This document shows, piece after piece, positions 1 through 8,584 of a stretch of DNA of 64,000 nucleotides. Within the stretch, counting starts at the first letter, position 1; every line of letters begins with the position of its first letter. Origin of the DNA: Campylobacter aviculae. GTDB taxonomy: Bacteria; Campylobacterota; Campylobacteria; Campylobacterales; Campylobacteraceae. Below the pieces are notes generated by a model. It was not told the origin of the DNA. It worked only from the letters and a program-made list of their open reading frames with translations, and searched no databases. The position numbers were made by a program, and so were the translations under genes. The stretch covers positions 1-64,000 of the forward strand of contig NZ_NXMA01000010.1 of assembly GCF_005406215.1 (NCBI RefSeq), given 5' to 3'.

Positions 1-120
1 TATCCTGATTATAAAGAAGCTTTAAAATTTAAAGAACATTTATCTTATAAATTAGGACAAGCTCTAATAAAAGCTAATAACAATTGGTATGGGGGGGGGG
101 TATATCAAATTGTGGTTTGA
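1..120 (+). CDS. 3' end of a phase-variable surface-sugar-type gene (partial)
   Basis: An open frame enters at base 1 and reads YPDYKEALKFKEHLSYKLGQ, then ...NNNWY, before ten G residues at 91-100. With ten G it ends at the TGA of 118-120 (tail VYQIVV). With nine G it would read YIKLWFEIRRLRKEF and stop at 161-163. From memory, the HLSYKLGQALI...WYxGGYIKL...RKEF tail recurs at the C terminus of several Campylobacter capsule, LOS or other sugar-modifying enzymes. The enzyme itself lies outside the window, so no specific function can be given. In the usual C. jejuni order I expect pbpA here, so this neighbour is itself unusual. The gene converges on clpB. Confidence 0.6.
   Translation, partial: YPDYKEALKFKEHLSYKLGQALIKANNNWYGGGVYQIVV
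91..100 (+). repeat. Poly-G contingency tract (10 G) in coding sequence
   Basis: Ten consecutive G in an AT-rich genome, inside the last codons of the partial gene. Tracts of this length slip during replication in Campylobacter. Loss of one G restores a 14-residue longer, motif-like C terminus, so the base assembly probably shows a truncated-tail state, or a mixed population. Confidence 0.85.
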
Positions 121-155
121 GATAAGAAGATTGAGGAAGGAATTTAAAAAATCAA

Positions 156-177
156 GAAAGTAGAAAATTCTACTTTC
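156..177. terminator. Bidirectional hairpin between the partial gene and clpB
   Basis: GAAAGTAGAA and TTCTACTTTC form a perfect 10-bp stem with a two-base AA centre. T-rich sequence follows on the plus strand and A/T-rich sequence on the other side. The stem overlaps the last bases of clpB (stop at 176-178) and the nine-G stop of the upstream gene, so it can serve both converging genes. Confidence 0.65.
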
Positions 178-2755
178 AATTTTGTATTTTTTTAATTATA
201 ATTTCATCATTTTCGGCATCGATTAAAATGTTATCATTTTCGTTAAGTTCATCAGCTAGGATCATATCGCTTAATTTATCCTCTATCATATCATAAATAG
301 CTCTTTTTAATGGTCTGGCTCCAAAGTCAGGATCAAAACCATTTTTTGCAATTAAAAGCGCTCCATTTTCGCTTAAATTTGCTTTGATACCTTTGTTCGA
401 TAAACTATTTTGCAAATCTTTAAATAAAAGTTTGACGATTTCATAAGCCTCATCTTGCCCTAAAGGATTAAAAGTAATGATATCATCTAAACGATTTAAA
501 AATTCAGGTTTAAAGAAATTTTTCAATTCATTTTTGATCGCATTTTCTTTTTCTTCGCCATTTAGCGTCATAATCGCATTTGAGGCGATATTGGAGGTTA
601 AAATAATAATAGTATTTTTAAAATCCACCGTTACCCCTTTGCTATCTGTAGCTCTTCCATCATCTAAAATTCCCAAAAGCACATTAAAAACATCTTTATG
701 AGCTTTTTCAACTTCGTCAAATAAAAGAACACTATAAGGTTTTCTACGCACCGCTTCGGTTAGCTCTCCACCTTCTTCATGCCCTATATATCCTGGAGGC
801 GCTCCTAAAAGCCTTGAAACACTATGTTTTTCCATAAATTCACTCATATCAAAGCGTATCATAGCCTTTTCATCATCAAATAAAAATTTTGCCAAAGCTT
901 TAGCCGATTGAGTTTTTCCTACTCCAGTTGGCCCTAAAAACAAAAAACTTCCTATAGGTTTATTGTCTGCATTAAGTCCTGCTTTATTGCGTTTAATGGC
1001 TCTTGCTAAAGCATTTAAGGCCTTATCTTGTCCTATAACACTTTCTTTTAAGTGCTTTTCAACCTCTAAGAATTTTTGTTTTTCAGAAGTAAGCATTTTC
1101 TGCACACTTATACCTGTCCATTTACTCAAAATTCCAGCGACTAAGTCTTCATCCACTTGATTTTTAAGCAAAACGCCATTTTCGCTCATTTTTTTCCATT
1201 TTTCTTCTAAGTTTTGCACTTCTTTTTCAAGGCTTGGAATTTTTCCATATTCTAATTCAGCCGCTTTTTGAAATTCACCTCTATTTTTAGCTAGATTGGC
1301 TTCATTTTTTAAAAGATCAATTTCTTTTTTCTTTGCGCTGATTTCATTAAAAACGCCTTTTTCATTTTCAAATTGTGAATTTAAAGCATTTTGCTTTTCT
1401 TTTAGATTGGCTAATTCTTTGATGATTTCTTCTATTCTTTTTTCATTTTTCTTGTTATCTTCCATTTTTAAAGCTTCATTTTCAACTTCTAAAGTTTCAA
1501 TGTCTTTTCTTACTTTTCTTAAAGAACTAGGTTCGCTTTCAATCTGCATCTTAAGTTCAGCGGCGGCTTCATCGATTAAGTCAATAGCTTTATCGGGTAA
1601 AAAACGATCCGCTATATAGCGTTTTGAAAGTTTAGCAGCTGCAACTAAAGCACTATCATTGATTGTGACATTGTGATGAATTTCTAATTTTTCTTTGATT
1701 CCTCTTAGCATCGCTAAAGCTTCGTTAATACTAGGTTCAGGAACATTAACAGGTTGAAAACGGCGTTGTAAAGCCGCGTCTTTTTCAAAATATTTGCGGT
1801 ATTCTTTCAAAGTAGTAGCACCTATGGTATGAAGTTCGCCTCTAGCTAAAGCAGGTTTTAAGATATTGGCTGCATCCATACTTCCTTCGCTCGCTCCAGC
1901 TCCTACTATGGTATGAATTTCATCTATAAATAAAATAATATTTTTATTTTTAATCACTTCATTAACTACTGCTTTTAGACGATCTTCAAATTCACCGCGG
2001 TATTTTGCACCTGCTATTAAAGCACTCATGTCAAGCGCAATGACTTTTTTATTTTGCAAAGAAGTTGGCACATCTTTTTTGACTATTCTCTGTGCCAAAG
2101 CTTCAACAATTGCGGTTTTTCCAACTCCAGGTTCTCCGAGTAAAATAGGATTGTTTTTAGTTTTACGGATAAGAATTTGCATGAGTCTTTCTATTTCTTC
2201 TTCTCTTCCTATAACTGGATCCAATTCCCCTTGAGTTGCTTTTTGAGTTAGATCAATACCGAATTTATTTAAACTATCTAAAATTTCATCACTTGTTTTA
2301 CTATCAACCTTTCTTCCTGCTCTTAAATTTTGCAATTCCTTTTGAAATTCTTTGCGGTCTAAAAACTTAGATAAAATTTCTTTAATCGGATCCTTTTCGC
2401 TTTCGCTAATAAGCCAAGTATCTACAGATAAATAGCTGTCTCCATTTGCACTCATTAAGCCTTTGGCTGCCTCTAAAGAATTGATAAATTCATTTGAAAA
2501 TTTGATGTTTTCTTTACTCACATTTGAGCTTGTCGGTAATTTAGAAATTTTGCTTTTAATTTCAAGTTCTAAAGCTTCTTTGGAAATATTTAATTTATTA
2601 AGTATTTGATTAAGCAAACTTGAGCTATCAACGCATAAAGCCCAAAAAAGATGCAAAGGAACAATTTCATTGTTTTTAGAATATATTGCTAAAGATGCTG
2701 CACTTTCAACATTTGAAAGCATAGAATCTGTTAAATAATCTTGTATGTTTGCCAT
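176..2755 (-). CDS. clpB: ATP-dependent disaggregase chaperone ClpB
   Basis: ClpB is a hexameric AAA+ machine that pulls proteins out of heat-induced aggregates together with DnaK, in the cytoplasm. The 859 residues match the family length. An N-terminal Clp repeat domain spans about 1-145. The first AAA domain has Walker A GEPGVGKT at about 207-214. A charged coiled-coil middle domain follows (about 405-530). The second AAA domain has GPTGVGKT near 605 and [11 protein letters not shown] further on. The middle domain separates ClpB from ClpA. The start at 2755 follows AAAAAAGGAATCAAT, a good ribosome site. It is transcribed alone from a near-consensus promoter overlapped by an HspR-like operator. 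Confidence 0.97.
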   Translation of the reverse strand: MANIQDYLTDSMLSNVESAASLAIYSKNNEIVPLHLFWALCVDSSSLLNQILNKLNISKEALELEIKSKISKLPTSSNVSKENIKFSNEFINSLEAAKGLMSANGDSYLSVDTWLISESEKDPIKEILSKFLDRKEFQKELQNLRAGRKVDSKTSDEILDSLNKFGIDLTQKATQGELDPVIGREEEIERLMQILIRKTKNNPILLGEPGVGKTAIVEALAQRIVKKDVPTSLQNKKVIALDMSALIAGAKYRGEFEDRLKAVVNEVIKNKNIILFIDEIHTIVGAGASEGSMDAANILKPALARGELHTIGATTLKEYRKYFEKDAALQRRFQPVNVPEPSINEALAMLRGIKEKLEIHHNVTINDSALVAAAKLSKRYIADRFLPDKAIDLIDEAAAELKMQIESEPSSLRKVRKDIETLEVENEALKMEDNKKNEKRIEEIIKELANLKEKQNALNSQFENEKGVFNEISAKKKEIDLLKNEANLAKNRGEFQKAAELEYGKIPSLEKEVQNLEEKWKKMSENGVLLKNQVDEDLVAGILSKWTGISVQKMLTSEKQKFLEVEKHLKESVIGQDKALNALARAIKRNKAGLNADNKPIGSFLFLGPTGVGKTQSAKALAKFLFDDEKAMIRFDMSEFMEKHSVSRLLGAPPGYIGHEEGGELTEAVRRKPYSVLLFDEVEKAHKDVFNVLLGILDDGRATDSKGVTVDFKNTIIILTSNIASNAIMTLNGEEKENAIKNELKNFFKPEFLNRLDDIITFNPLGQDEAYEIVKLLFKDLQNSLSNKGIKANLSENGALLIAKNGFDPDFGARPLKRAIYDMIEDKLSDMILADELNENDNILIDAENDEIIIKKIQN

Positions 2756-2789
2756 ATTGATTCCTTTTTTATTAATTTATACAAAGCAT

Positions 2790-2818
2790 ATTATATAACT
2801 TTAGTCTTATAATGTCAA
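2790..2818 (-). promoter_or_regulatory. clpB sigma70 promoter
   Basis: On the minus strand TTGACA (2813-2818) and TATAAT (2790-2795) are separated by exactly 17 bases, both hexamers perfect. This is unusually consensus-like for Campylobacter, where -35 boxes are normally weak. The predicted start lies about 30 bases before the clpB ATG. Confidence 0.8.
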
Positions 2819-2819
2819 G
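2799..2819 (-). promoter_or_regulatory. HAIR-like operator (HspR site) over the clpB -35/spacer
   Basis: The minus strand reads CTTGACA-N7-ACTAAAG. The known HspR inverted repeat (HAIR) is CTTGAGT-N7-ACTCAAG, so 5 of 7 and 6 of 7 positions match with the right spacing. HspR is known to repress clpB in C. jejuni. The site covers the -35 box and spacer, where binding would block RNA polymerase. Confidence 0.65.
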
Positions 2820-2879
2820 TTATTTTATATAATTTTATAAATATATTTAAGTAAATTTTATAAAGTATTGATATGAAGC

Positions 2880-3179
2880 TTATTTTACAAACATATCAAT
2901 GGCTTTATTGAGTTCTTCTATACTCTGTTTATTTTCTTTTGTGTCTATATGATGTATGCAATGCGCTAAATGTTCTTTTAATATGGCTTTTGCAGTATTG
3001 TTTATCGCTGCTTTAACGGCTGCAAGTTGTATTAAAATTTTACTACAATCTTCATCTCTTTTTACCATGTTTTTAACTGCTTCTAAATGTCCGATTGTTC
3101 GACTAAGTCTATTACTAATGGCTTTGATGTGTTTTTGGGAATGTTGGTGTGTGTGCTTATGGTTTTCTATTTTTTTCAT
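2880..3179 (-). CDS. CsoR/RcnR-family metal-sensing repressor, copper-type ligands
   Basis: This 99-residue all-helical protein belongs to the CsoR/RcnR/FrmR (DUF156) repressors, which release DNA on binding metal or another effector. The ligand triad is Cys45, His70 and Cys74. The spacing of 25 and 4 equals that of the Cu(I) ligands in CsoR, which argues for copper rather than nickel/cobalt or formaldehyde. A histidine-rich N-terminal tail (His7, 9, 11, 13, 17) could add a metal site or a handover site. The ribosome site AGGAAT precedes the ATG. No copper pump is adjacent: clpB lies downstream and ctpA diverges upstream. It corresponds to Cj0510c by position. The metal is inferred. Confidence 0.85.
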   Translation of the reverse strand: MKKIENHKHTHQHSQKHIKAISNRLSRTIGHLEAVKNMVKRDEDCSKILIQLAAVKAAINNTAKAILKEHLAHCIHHIDTKENKQSIEELNKAIDMFVK

Positions 3180-3352
3180 AAAATATTCCTAATGAATCTG
3201 GTTTTTTAGAATTTAAATTTTTGATAAAATTTTCTTAATTATTCTAACATAAAAAATATAAAGAAAATTTGTAGTTTTAATTTACAATTTCTTAAGTATT
3301 TTTTATTAAAATTTAATTCTGAAATATTTAAAAAATTTTGATGGAGTTTCAC

Positions 3353-4660
3353 TTGAAAACAAAACGATTCTTAACCGCTTTAGTGGGTTTTATAAGTTCT
3401 TTAGCATTTTGTATTTTTCTCGTTGGAAATTTACAAGCTAAAACAGATGATAGCAAGAAGATAGAGCAACGTTTGCAAGCTTTAGATAAGCTGACTAAAA
3501 CTTTAGCTATAGTTGAGCAATATTATGTTGATGATGAAAATATAAGTGATTTGGTCGACAAGTCTTTATCTGGACTTTTAAGCAATCTTGATGCGCATTC
3601 TTCATTTTTAAATGAAAAAGATTTTAATGATATGAAAATTCAAACTAATGGTGAGTTTGGAGGACTTGGAATTACAGTAGGTATGAAAGATGGAGCTTTA
3701 ACTGTTGTTGCTCCTATGGAAGGGACTCCTGCAGATAAAGCAGGAATCAAATCAGGAGATATTATTTTAAAGATAAATAATGAGGCAACCTTGGGTATGA
3801 ATTTAAATGATGCTGTCGATAAAATGCGTGGCAAACCAAAAACGGAAATTACCTTAACCATTTTTAGAAAAGGATCAACTAAGCCTTTTGATATAGTTCT
3901 TACACGTGATATAATTAAAGTAGAAAGCGTTTATGCTAAATTAATTAAAAAAGAAAACATGCTTTATCTAAGAGTAACAAATTTTGATAAAAATGTAGTG
4001 GATTCTGCTAGTAAAGAACTTAAAAAATATCCTAATGTAAAAGGAGTTATTTTAGATCTTAGAAATAATCCTGGAGGGCTTTTAAATCAAGCTATAGGGC
4101 TTGTTAATTTGTTTGTAGATAAAGGTGTGATTGTTTCACAAAAGGGACGTATAGCGAGTGAAAATCAAGAATTTAAAGCCGAAGCAAAAAATAAGATTTC
4201 AAATACGCCTTTGGTAGTACTCGTTAATGGTGGAAGTGCGAGTGCAAGTGAGATAGTTAGTGGAGCTTTGCAGGATTTAAAAAGGGCTGTGATTGTGGGT
4301 GAAAATACCTTTGGAAAAGGTAGCGTACAGCAAATCATACCTATTAACAAAACTGAAGCTTTAAGACTGACAATTGCAAGGTATTATTTACCTAGCGGTC
4401 GTACCATTCAAGCTATTGGTGTAAAACCAGACATTGAAGTTTTTCCTGGAAAAGTTAGCACTCAAGAAGACGGTTTTAATTTAAAAGAAAGCGATTTAAA
4501 GCAGCATTTAGAAAGTGAGCTTGAAAAAACCGGTAAAAATAACAAAAAAGATGAAGAAAAACAAGAAAATGATAAAAATATCATTACAGAAAAACAAATT
4601 AATAATGATGTGCAATTGAAATCTGCCATTGATGCAATAAAAATTTTAAATATTAGATAA
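3353..4660 (+). CDS. ctpA: Carboxy-terminal processing protease (S41 family)
   Basis: A secreted, membrane-anchored serine protease that trims protein C termini in the periplasm. A hydrophobic N-terminal segment (about residues 6-27) is followed by a PDZ domain (GGLGITVGMKDGAL... to GDIILKINN). The S41 catalytic domain carries the serine in NGGSASASE and the lysine in FGKGSVQQ. The tail is rich in Lys/Glu/Asn. I chose the TTG at 3353 because GGAG lies six bases upstream (3343-3346); the frame stays open to 3338 and an ATG at 3341 has no ribosome site. It heads the purine-synthesis operon, 15 bases before purC. It corresponds to Cj0511. Confidence 0.93.
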   Translation: MKTKRFLTALVGFISSLAFCIFLVGNLQAKTDDSKKIEQRLQALDKLTKTLAIVEQYYVDDENISDLVDKSLSGLLSNLDAHSSFLNEKDFNDMKIQTNGEFGGLGITVGMKDGALTVVAPMEGTPADKAGIKSGDIILKINNEATLGMNLNDAVDKMRGKPKTEITLTIFRKGSTKPFDIVLTRDIIKVESVYAKLIKKENMLYLRVTNFDKNVVDSASKELKKYPNVKGVILDLRNNPGGLLNQAIGLVNLFVDKGVIVSQKGRIASENQEFKAEAKNKISNTPLVVLVNGGSASASEIVSGALQDLKRAVIVGENTFGKGSVQQIIPINKTEALRLTIARYYLPSGRTIQAIGVKPDIEVFPGKVSTQEDGFNLKESDLKQHLESELEKTGKNNKKDEEKQENDKNIITEKQINNDVQLKSAIDAIKILNIR

Positions 4661-4675
4661 TAGGGAGAAAATGTT

Positions 4676-5386
4676 ATGACAAAAAAAGATTTGCTTTATG
4701 AGGGAAAAGGGAAAAAACTTTTTAAAACTGATGATGAAGATTTATTAATCAGTGAATTTAAAGACGATTTGACAGCTTTTAATGCTGAAAAAAAAGGAAA
4801 TGAAAGTGGAAAAGGTGCTTTAAATTGTAAAATCAGCACTGAAATTTTTCATTTGCTTGAAAAAAATGGCATCAAGACTCATTTAGTTAAATGTATCAGC
4901 GATACTGAACAATTGGTAAAAAAGTGTAAAATTATCCCTATTGAAGTTATAGTGCGCAATGTTGCTACAGGTTCTATTGTAAAAAGATTGGGTTTAGAAG
5001 ACGGCAAAGTCTTACCCTTTGCTTTGGTTGAATTTTGTTTAAAAGATGATGCTTTAGGAGATCCTTTTATCAACGATGAGCATTGTTTGATTTTAAATTT
5101 GGTTGAAAATGAAGCACAAATTCAAGAGATTAAAAATATAGCTAAAAAAATCAATTCTATTTTAACTCCATTTTTTGATTCTAAAAATTTAAAACTTATA
5201 GATTTTAAAATAGAACTCGGTTTAACTAAAGATAATGAACTTGTTTTAGCCGATGAAATCAGTCCGGATAGTTGCAGATTTTGGGATAAATTTAGCAATG
5301 AAAAATTAGACAAGGATAGATTCCGTCAAGATTTAGGCAGTGTAAAAGTAGCTTATGAAGAAGTTTTAAAAAGAATTCTAAGTTAA
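4676..5386 (+). CDS. purC: SAICAR synthetase (phosphoribosylaminoimidazole-succinocarboxamide synthase)
   Basis: PurC joins aspartate to CAIR, with ATP, in de novo purine synthesis in the cytoplasm. The 236 residues match the short bacterial form. Family motifs are visible: [11 protein letters not shown] at the start, [18 protein letters not shown], and [10 protein letters not shown] near the C terminus. The start ATG follows GGGAG at eight bases; an ATG five bases earlier runs straight into a stop. It is followed by purS and purQ, the two small partners of the PurL synthase, whose large subunit is not in this window. Confidence 0.97.
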   Translation: MTKKDLLYEGKGKKLFKTDDEDLLISEFKDDLTAFNAEKKGNESGKGALNCKISTEIFHLLEKNGIKTHLVKCISDTEQLVKKCKIIPIEVIVRNVATGSIVKRLGLEDGKVLPFALVEFCLKDDALGDPFINDEHCLILNLVENEAQIQEIKNIAKKINSILTPFFDSKNLKLIDFKIELGLTKDNELVLADEISPDSCRFWDKFSNEKLDKDRFRQDLGSVKVAYEEVLKRILS

Positions 5387-5395
5387 GGTATATTG

Positions 5396-5641
5396 ATGAA
5401 AATAGTGGTAAATATTTTTTTAAAAAATGGAGTTTTAGATCCTCAAGCAAAAGCAATTGAAAAAGCTTTACATTCTTTAAATTTTAATGAGGTTAAAGAA
5501 GTGAAAATGGCCAAGCAGCTTTTACTTGATTTAGATGAAAAAGATGAAACGAGAGCTAAAGAGCGTGTTGCTAAAATGTGCGAAGAATTGTTAGTTAATA
5601 ATGTGATTGAAGATTATAAACTTAGCATAAGCGAGAAATAA
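5396..5641 (+). CDS. purS: FGAM synthase small subunit PurS
   Basis: PurS bridges PurQ and PurL in the three-part phosphoribosylformylglycinamidine synthase, which makes FGAM from FGAR and glutamine. The 81-residue protein has the typical beta-alpha-beta start (KIVVNIFLKNGVLDPQAKAI) and KMCEELLVNNVIEDYKL at the end. I start at the ATG of 5396; a TTG directly before it is in frame but unlikely. Its stop shares one base with the purQ start (TAATG), which implies translational coupling. Confidence 0.95.
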   Translation: MKIVVNIFLKNGVLDPQAKAIEKALHSLNFNEVKEVKMAKQLLLDLDEKDETRAKERVAKMCEELLVNNVIEDYKLSISEK

Positions 5642-6285
5642 TGAAAGTAGCAATTATACGATTTCCTGGGACAAATTGTGAATTTGATACAGAATATGCA
5701 TTTAATAAACTCGGGGCTAAAACAGAAATCATTTGGCACGAACAAAAAGAATTTGATGCTGATTTGGTGGTGTTGCCCGGAGGGTTTTCTTATGGAGATT
5801 ATTTAAGATGTGCCGCTATTGCTAAGCTTGCACCGGTAATGCAAGCTGTATTTACACATGTTAAAAAAGGAGCTTACGTTTTAGGAATTTGCAATGGTTT
5901 TCAAATTCTTTTAGAAAGCGGTCTTTTAAAGGGCGCAATGAAGCATAATGAAAATTTAAGTTTTATTTCCAAAAATCAAGATTTAAAAGTGGTTTCAAAT
6001 CAGAATGTTTTTTTAAGAAATTTTCAAAAGGATGATATTATTACTTTACCCATTGCACATGGAGAGGGAAATTATTATGCAGATGAAAATGTTTTAAAAG
6101 AGTTGCAAGACAAGGATTTGATTACCTTAAGATATGAATCAAATCCTAATGGATCGCTTTGCGATATTGCTGGAATATGTGATGAAAATAAGAAAATTTT
6201 TGGTCTTATGCCTCATCCTGAACGAGCGTGTGATAGTATTTTGGGTAATGAAATAGGCTTAAAAATGCTTGAAGGTTTTATGTGA
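5641..6285 (+). CDS. purQ: FGAM synthase glutaminase subunit PurQ
   Basis: A class I glutamine amidotransferase that releases ammonia from glutamine for PurL. It is 214 residues long. The N-terminal FPGTNCEFDTEYAF motif, the nucleophile cysteine in LGICNGFQIL (about residue 86) and the His/Glu pair in MPHPER (about 194-199) are all present, so it should be active. It overlaps purS by one base and the next gene by four, so the operon is tightly coupled. Confidence 0.97.
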   Translation: MKVAIIRFPGTNCEFDTEYAFNKLGAKTEIIWHEQKEFDADLVVLPGGFSYGDYLRCAAIAKLAPVMQAVFTHVKKGAYVLGICNGFQILLESGLLKGAMKHNENLSFISKNQDLKVVSNQNVFLRNFQKDDIITLPIAHGEGNYYADENVLKELQDKDLITLRYESNPNGSLCDIAGICDENKKIFGLMPHPERACDSILGNEIGLKMLEGFM

Positions 6286-7484
6286 GAATATTGTTTTTTA
6301 TATTTTTAATTTTTTTAAATCTTTTTGCTCGAGAGGAAATCTCTGTTTTTGGCGGTCAAGATGAGAAAATGCAAGAAGAATTAAAAAAACTTCCAAAAGA
6401 AGAACAAAGAATTTATCAAAATATTGCCCCAAGTGATGAAAATTTAGATATTAGTGCCGATAATATTGAGGATCCTTTTATACCTCAAAGCTCTTTAGTG
6501 CTTACTAATGATGAATATCCGAGTAGAGTTTATGTTGGAGAGGTTTTTCCAATTACCATCCATGCAAAAACAACCGAAAACACTAATTTTGATTTTAAGA
6601 TTGGTTTGAAAAAAAATGATGATTTGCTTTTTTTAAATCCTGATGTTAAATGGAAGAGCATCCAAGGGGAATACGTAGCAACTTTATGGTTTGAAGCAAA
6701 AACTTCAAATGCTTCTTTAGAGCAAATTTCAATTCAATTGTTAAGAAATGGACAAGCATTTCAACAAACTAATTTAAATTTAAATCCGATTAAGTACGAA
6801 AATACGCTAAGTAATAATGATTTTACACATTTAGTAGCAAGTTCTTTAGAAGTTAAAAAAATAAAAACAAGTAATTTTGATAACCATAATATTATTGTAA
6901 TGCTTGAACTAAATGCCACAAATACTAATCTTAAGAGCTTTTATATCAATGGAATCCAAAAACAAGGTGTGGAAAATTTAAAAGGTGATTTTAATGCTTC
7001 TAGCGCATTTTATTATGCAATTTTACCATCCTCTAAGACGCATTTTGAATTTTCGTATTTTAATAAAGATACTAAAAATCTTGAGAATTTAAAATTTAAA
7101 CTCGTCATTAGCGACGATGAAATTAGCACTCAAAGTGATTTAAATCCTATCAATAAGGATTTTAATATTTATAAGCAATATGCACTTTGGTTTTTTACAT
7201 TTATTTTTGCAATTTTGTTTGTGTGGAAAAAAAATTATATTATTTTAATATTGGCAATTATTTGTTTTACTCTTGGTTTTTTTGTGGATACAAATATAAA
7301 AAGTGGTATATTAAAAGCAGGTTCAAGAGCTAAAATTTTACCAACTGAGCCTTCGACTTATTTTTATACAGCTCGTTCTAATGAAAAGGTTAAAATTTTA
7401 GGAAAAAGATTGAATTATGTTAAAGTACTTCTTGAAAATGGCCAAATAGGATGGGTATATCGTGAAGATTTACAAAAAAATTAA
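6282..7484 (+). CDS. Membrane-anchored periplasmic protein with C-terminal SH3-like domain
   Basis: I do not recognise a defined function. The protein begins with a signal peptide (MRILFFIFLIFLNLFA). A long periplasmic region of beta-sandwich character follows; the stretch VYVGEVFPITIHAKT recalls BatD-type domains, but weakly. Two hydrophobic segments lie at about 300-340. The last 50 residues resemble a bacterial SH3 domain (ARSNEKVKILG...GQIGWVYREDL), a fold that often contacts cell wall. The GTG start overlaps the purQ stop as GTGA, and its 3' end overlaps plsC by 23 bases. It corresponds to Cj0515. A role in the envelope is inferred from topology and the plsC neighbour only. Confidence 0.8.
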   Translation: MRILFFIFLIFLNLFAREEISVFGGQDEKMQEELKKLPKEEQRIYQNIAPSDENLDISADNIEDPFIPQSSLVLTNDEYPSRVYVGEVFPITIHAKTTENTNFDFKIGLKKNDDLLFLNPDVKWKSIQGEYVATLWFEAKTSNASLEQISIQLLRNGQAFQQTNLNLNPIKYENTLSNNDFTHLVASSLEVKKIKTSNFDNHNIIVMLELNATNTNLKSFYINGIQKQGVENLKGDFNASSAFYYAILPSSKTHFEFSYFNKDTKNLENLKFKLVISDDEISTQSDLNPINKDFNIYKQYALWFFTFIFAILFVWKKNYIILILAIICFTLGFFVDTNIKSGILKAGSRAKILPTEPSTYFYTARSNEKVKILGKRLNYVKVLLENGQIGWVYREDLQKN

Positions 7485-8157
7485 AGCCTTATATTTTTGG
7501 TTTTTTTTTGTTTTTAGTATTTTAATTGTAGTATGTTGTTTTTGTTTTATAAATTCTCAGGACACTCTTTGGAAAATTCGTAGAATTTGGGCTAAATTTC
7601 AAAAATATATTATTTTTTATAAAACAGAGCTTGTAGGTGAGTTTAATCCTAATGCGAATATGATTTTGATGAATCATCAAAGCGCCTTAGATATTATTGC
7701 TTTGGAGGAATTGTATCCTAAAAATTTATGTTGGATTGCAAAAAAAGAATTAGGAGAAATTCCGCTTTTTAAAATCACTATAAAAAAACCAAAATTGCTT
7801 TGTATTGATAGAAAAAATCCAAGAGATTTAGTGCGTGTGCTAAAAGAAGCCAAAGAAAGACTGAATGAAAATAGAGTTTTAGCTATTTTTCCTGAAGGAA
7901 CACGTTCAAAGAGTGAAAAAATGCTTAAATTCCAAAGCGGGGCTAAAGTTTTAACTGAAAAGTTGAATTTAAAAGTTCAGCCTATTTTGATTGTAGATTC
8001 TGCTAAAATTTTAGATACGAAAAGTTTTAGCGTAGGAAGTGGTGGAATTTTAAAGATTATTTGCATGGATTTAGTAGATACTAGCGATGAGAGATGGCTT
8101 GAAAATACTAGAAAAAAAATGCAAGAAATACTAGATCAAGAAAGAATGAAACTATGA
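7462..8157 (+). CDS. plsC: 1-acylglycerol-3-phosphate O-acyltransferase
   Basis: PlsC acylates lysophosphatidic acid to phosphatidic acid at the inner membrane. An N-terminal membrane segment (about 8-28) precedes the acyltransferase domain. The catalytic block NHQSALD (the HX4D motif, about residue 71) and the phosphate-binding block FPEGTRSKS (about 146-154) are intact. At 231 residues it is of family length. I start at the GTG of 7462, inside the end of the previous gene. It ends in an ATGA overlap with crcB. Confidence 0.93.
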   Translation: MKIYKKIKALYFWFFFVFSILIVVCCFCFINSQDTLWKIRRIWAKFQKYIIFYKTELVGEFNPNANMILMNHQSALDIIALEELYPKNLCWIAKKELGEIPLFKITIKKPKLLCIDRKNPRDLVRVLKEAKERLNENRVLAIFPEGTRSKSEKMLKFQSGAKVLTEKLNLKVQPILIVDSAKILDTKSFSVGSGGILKIICMDLVDTSDERWLENTRKKMQEILDQERMKL

Positions 8158-8522
8158 TCAATATGATTTTGATTGTGGGAATAGGTGGATTTTTGGGTTC
8201 TGTATTTAGAATGTTTTGTATTAATGTAATTAGTAAATTTTTTCCGTATTCTATTAGTTTTGGTACTCTTTTTGTAAATATTTTAGGCTCGTTTGCTATA
8301 GGACTTTGTTTTTCTTATGCACAAAATAAAGGTTTATCCCCACTTCTTAAAAATTTTATTAGCACTGGGTTTTTAGGAGCTTTTACGACTTTTTCTACTT
8401 TTTCTTATGAAAATTTAATGCTTTTGCAAAATGGAGATTATTTTAATTTTTTCCTTAATATTATTTTGAATGTAGCTTTATGTTTATTAGCTGTTTGGCT
8501 TGGCATGATAATTTTTAAATAA
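8154..8522 (+). CDS. crcB: Fluoride channel CrcB/Fluc
   Basis: A small four-helix protein that dimerises into a fluoride-selective channel and exports F- from the cytoplasm. The 122 residues contain the family hallmarks GGFLGSVFRM at the start and the FxTFSTFSYE block (GFLGAFTTFSTFSYE, about 75-90). The start overlaps plsC as ATGA, and it is the last gene of the ctpA-pur operon. No fluoride riboswitch was noticed; none would be expected inside an operon. Confidence 0.93.
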   Translation: MINMILIVGIGGFLGSVFRMFCINVISKFFPYSISFGTLFVNILGSFAIGLCFSYAQNKGLSPLLKNFISTGFLGAFTTFSTFSYENLMLLQNGDYFNFFLNIILNVALCLLAVWLGMIIFK

Positions 8523-8548
8523 ATTTTTTAGAATTTTGTATTTTTTGC

Positions 8549-8554
8549 TAAAAT
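8549..8554 (+). promoter_or_regulatory. htpG promoter -10 box
   Basis: TAAAAT with an extended TG two bases upstream (TTTTTTGCTAAAAT) lies about 31 bases before the htpG start. T-rich DNA precedes it, as is normal for Campylobacter sigma70 promoters. No HAIR-like repeat was seen here, unlike at clpB. Confidence 0.6.
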
Positions 8555-8584
8555 AACGCATTTGAAAAATACAAAGGAGAAAAA

